Positions 62,027 through 64,000 of a stretch of 64,000 nt of DNA are shown piece by piece. The notes beneath the pieces are model-generated. The model was not told the DNA's origin. It did no database searches and saw only the letters and a list, made by a program, of their open reading frames with translations. The DNA is from a virus. Position 1 is the stretch's first letter. Every line of letters starts with the position of its first letter. The position numbers and the translations under genes were made by a program. The DNA lies in the IMG/VR virus record IMGVR_UViG_3300025000_000078, positions 1 through 64,000 of that record. One strand, 5' to 3'.

Positions 62027-63106
62027 CCTAGAGTAATGTATTTTCATACATTAGAGACTATATTTTCATCCTATTATAATTTATAATAGGAGCTATGCGC
62101 TTCCCAGCTAACCCACAAATTAGCCAGTACTCCACTTATTCATATTTAATATATTCTATTATATATGAATTTGGGATAGTCGTTATACCTTCTTCTATTA
62201 ATCTATAAAGTTTTTTATAATTTTCATTAATTGCTTTATCATAGATTTCTTTACGTTTATTTTCATCTAAGTAAAACACATAATGTTCCTTTATTTTACA
62301 TGGCATTCGTAAAGCATTTTTTACTTTATCTTTATTCATATCAATAAAATCACCAAATAATTTAGCACTATCACAGATATAAAATTTATCATCTTTGATT
62401 GCTATTATTTTATTAGATTTTTTTCTTTTAGTTTCAGCAGTTTCTTTTAAACCCTTATGAGATTCAGACATCTCTTTCTAACATCATTATTGAATATTCT
62501 TCTTTTATCTAAATTTGAATTGTATCCTTTATTATAGTCAAGTGAATCATATTCTTTTATATAATTGATTTCTTTTTCAGATAATTCAATTTCACTAAAA
62601 CAATATTCAAGAATCTCATATTCAAAGTTTTCAAACCCATATTCTTCAATAGCTCGGGCTATTGGATAATTGGCCTCTTTCCAACTATTTCTATGCTTAC
62701 TTATTCTTTTTCTAAAATTAGTGGTTCGTCCAATATAGATTTTATCATTAATCTTATTTCTTAAAAGATAGACCACACCATATGGTTTAATTTTAATATC
62801 TATTGTTAACAATTTTATAACCTCCTTTCTTTTATGTTGTTTTAGCAATTAAATTATAGATTATAGATTAATAGAAGCTTGGCACGGTATTACCTGCTAT
62901 CCATATTCCAGGACCGTAGGTTCTCTTAGAAAGTGTATTCGCTTATGGACATGTCACATAGACAAGGCTTGTAATTGTCATACAAGCAATCTTATTTAAC
63001 TTTTACCGTTAGCAAGTAATAATAAAATATTACTTACACCGCTTGTTAGGCGTTCACATAGAACTCGCTATATCATTACTGATACGCCGGACCTCGACTT
63101 AGATTG
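62027..63106 (-). ncRNA. Group I intron inside the NADFDGD codons of beta-prime (1080 nt)
   Basis: The 5' splice follows GCGGAT at 63107; CGGAT pairs with GTCCG with a U.G pair at the cut. R (TATAACGACTATCC) is near 62173-62188 and S (AATATAGTCTC) near 62053-62063. The intron ends at G 62027. Its P and Q regions (around 62880-63060, with GTGCCAAGC) differ from the other eight introns, so it belongs to another subgroup. It carries a GIY-YIG gene that is frameshifted. Confidence 0.88.
62136..62812 (-). pseudogene. GIY-YIG homing endonuclease, split by a frameshift
   Basis: The first frame (62812-62447; TTG after AAAGGAGG) has the GIY-YIG core YGVVYLLRNKINDKIYIGRT, NFRKRISKHR, and YGFENFEYEIL. 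At about 62472 the frame would need a -1 shift (or one missing base) to join the second frame, which continues MSESHKGLKETAETKRKKSN, NUMOD-type KIIAIKDDKFYICDSA, and a DNA-binding tail. 'VRK...MSESHKG' is the usual continuation in this family, so the two frames were once one gene. The tail overlaps the intron R element. Confidence 0.8.
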
Positions 63107-63220
63107 ATCCGCATTTAAAACCTTCAATATTTGTATGGGTAAACTCATTGTATATTCATCAGTAATACTATTTTTAATATCAACTATCTTCATTAAAAGC
63201 ATACTTCCGAAATTAATTGT
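63107..63220 (-). CDS. RNA polymerase beta-prime N-half, penultimate exon (38 aa)
   Basis: Exactly 38 codons: TINFGSMLLMKIVDIKNS... ending SLPIQILKVLNAD. The start after the intron G at 63221 gives the beta-prime context 'R.PT...' (expected codons R-N-P just before, in the exon outside the window). NAD is the first half of NADFDGD. Phase 0 at both ends. Confidence 0.85.
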
Positions 63221-64000
63221 CTAAAGGTTCACATAGGTCGTTACTCTATGCAGTTCTCTTATGAACTTCCCTAACTCTCATTAGGATACCAGACTATATT
63301 ATCATCTTTATATAAGTTATAAAGAGACACCTATTTCGATTTAAGGGAATTTCACCCACTCACTTGAGCCCTACTCCTGTTGTACATTTCAGTACTTAAA
63401 GGATAGTCGTTGAACTTTTCTTATACTGTTCAGTATTTATATTTGTTTGTAATATGTGACCATCTTTCCTTTCTTTTAATTTTACCAATAAAATTTTTTA
63501 ACAGAATATCTGATTTTTTATCATATTCTGTAAAATTTAATCTAATTAATTTAAGTATTTTATCAACAGATTCATTACACACTAATAATTTACAAATAAA
63601 TTTAACAAGCTTTTCAGTATAAATTGAAGCAAAATGTGCTTCACCCTTATATTGCCAATGTAACCCCATTTTAACTGCATGTCTGATATTATCACCATGA
63701 GTTGACCATTCTAGATTTTTATAATAATTATTTCTTTTAATTCCATTTTTATGATTCACTTCTATTTTGTTTAAATCATCATTTTTTACAAATTCATAAC
63801 AAACCAGTCTATGAATACTAAATTGTCTTTCTTTAATAATTTCTTCCCCTGTTTGTAATGCAAGTCTATAGTATCCAGCTGAACCTAATTGTTGTGATAA
63901 AATATGGTCCCAATTTTTATTTTTTATTCTACCATGATCTGATATTTGATAAAGATTATTTTTAACACCTGGATAGGTAACATCTTTCCATACTTCAGTT
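63221..64000 (-). ncRNA. Group I intron in beta-prime gene (3' part; 5' end outside window)
   Basis: R is the reverse of 63401-63416 (GTTCAACGACTATCC) and S of 63290-63300. It ends at G 63221. The S-to-3' end segment, with reverse of acataggtcgtta and gcagttctcttatgaacttc, is almost identical to the introns at 42653 and 18149. P, Q and the 5' splice site lie beyond the window. It carries the HNH gene at 63430. Confidence 0.85.
63430..63999 (-). CDS. NUMOD4-HNH homing endonuclease, intron-encoded (N-terminus beyond window)
   Basis: The frame is open from the window edge. TEVWKDVTYPG, LYQISDHGRIKN, and ILSQQLGSAGYYRLAL form the NUMOD4 domain; IHRLVCYEFV, then EVNHKNGIKRNNYYKNLEWS are the HNH core, followed by THGDNIRHAVKMG. 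The in-frame ATG at 63759 is internal, not the start. It ends 13 nt before the intron R element. Confidence 0.87.
   Translation of the reverse strand, partial: TEVWKDVTYPGVKNNLYQISDHGRIKNKNWDHILSQQLGSAGYYRLALQTGEEIIKERQFSIHRLVCYEFVKNDDLNKIEVNHKNGIKRNNYYKNLEWSTHGDNIRHAVKMGLHWQYKGEAHFASIYTEKLVKFICKLLVCNESVDKILKLIRLNFTEYDKKSDILLKNFIGKIKRKERWSHITNKYKY

Noticed and set aside
61847-62047. A stand-alone 66-aa gene starting MKIHYSRFDGD
   Set aside because: The first seven codons are intron sequence; the rest is the last beta-prime exon, joined to NAD upstream.
1-64000. tRNA genes
   Set aside because: No cloverleaf with a TTCRANY-type T-arm was noticed while reading either strand; the GC-richer patches I checked are group I intron cores. 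A tRNAscan-type search was not possible here.

Overview
This window looks like part of a very AT-rich jumbo (giant-genome) tailed-phage genome, or a large prophage or plasmid-like phage, from a low-GC Gram-positive host. I infer this from strong GGAGG-type ribosome sites, frequent TTG starts, phage tail and fibre proteins with a cell-wall amidase, and split multisubunit RNA polymerase genes of the phiKZ/AR9/PBS1 kind. I see no tRNA, rRNA, CRISPR array, IS element or integrase.

Layout. Minus strand 1-19.65 kb: RNA polymerase beta N-half, DNA ligase, hypothetical genes, RNA polymerase beta C-half, a RecA/UvsX-like recombinase, a pair of paralogous unknown genes, accessory genes and a second beta C-terminal-like protein. 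20.2-24.2 kb (minus) is a tail-fibre module with a collagen-like fibre. 24.25-25.4 kb (plus) is an M48-like membrane metallopeptidase. 25.5-29.9 kb (minus) holds small unknown genes and a seven-repeat propeller protein with a broken partial copy. 30.1-31.8 kb (plus) is a cluster of small virion-like proteins. 31.8-39.7 kb (minus) carries both type II topoisomerase subunits and a RecD/Dda-like helicase. 39.9-42.2 kb (plus) holds unknown genes. 42.2-47.1 kb (minus) is a DNA-metabolism cluster: DnaB-like helicase, SbcD/Mre11-like nuclease, PD-(D/E)XK nuclease. 47.2-56.1 kb (plus) is a second structural/lysis region. 56.2-64 kb (minus) has small genes, a full-length polyphosphate kinase (Ppk1), a virion-like protein and the end of RNA polymerase beta-prime N-half.

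The most striking feature is nine group I introns, all on the minus strand and all in core transcription or replication genes: beta-N (1), beta-C (1), a second beta-C-like gene (1), recA-like (2), dnaB-like (2) and beta-prime-N (2). I could splice seven of them by eye, using the P1 U.G pair, the last intron G and reading frame. The results restore conserved motifs: VNRLNSYQLFE in beta, SIPGGNAPIYYANLLIN in the recombinase, AHQLNRTGAIAVDSALM in the helicase and NADFDGD in beta-prime. Two exons are tiny (15 nt and 29 nt). Six introns carry homing endonuclease genes: four HNH, one Vsr-like and one frameshifted GIY-YIG.

Most transcription units end in a long perfect hairpin. Many begin with a strand-matched TATATATTAT motif, which I propose as a phage promoter element. 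Together the genes describe a phage that brings its own transcription (split RNAP), replication and recombination enzymes, and perhaps phosphate/energy metabolism through Ppk1.
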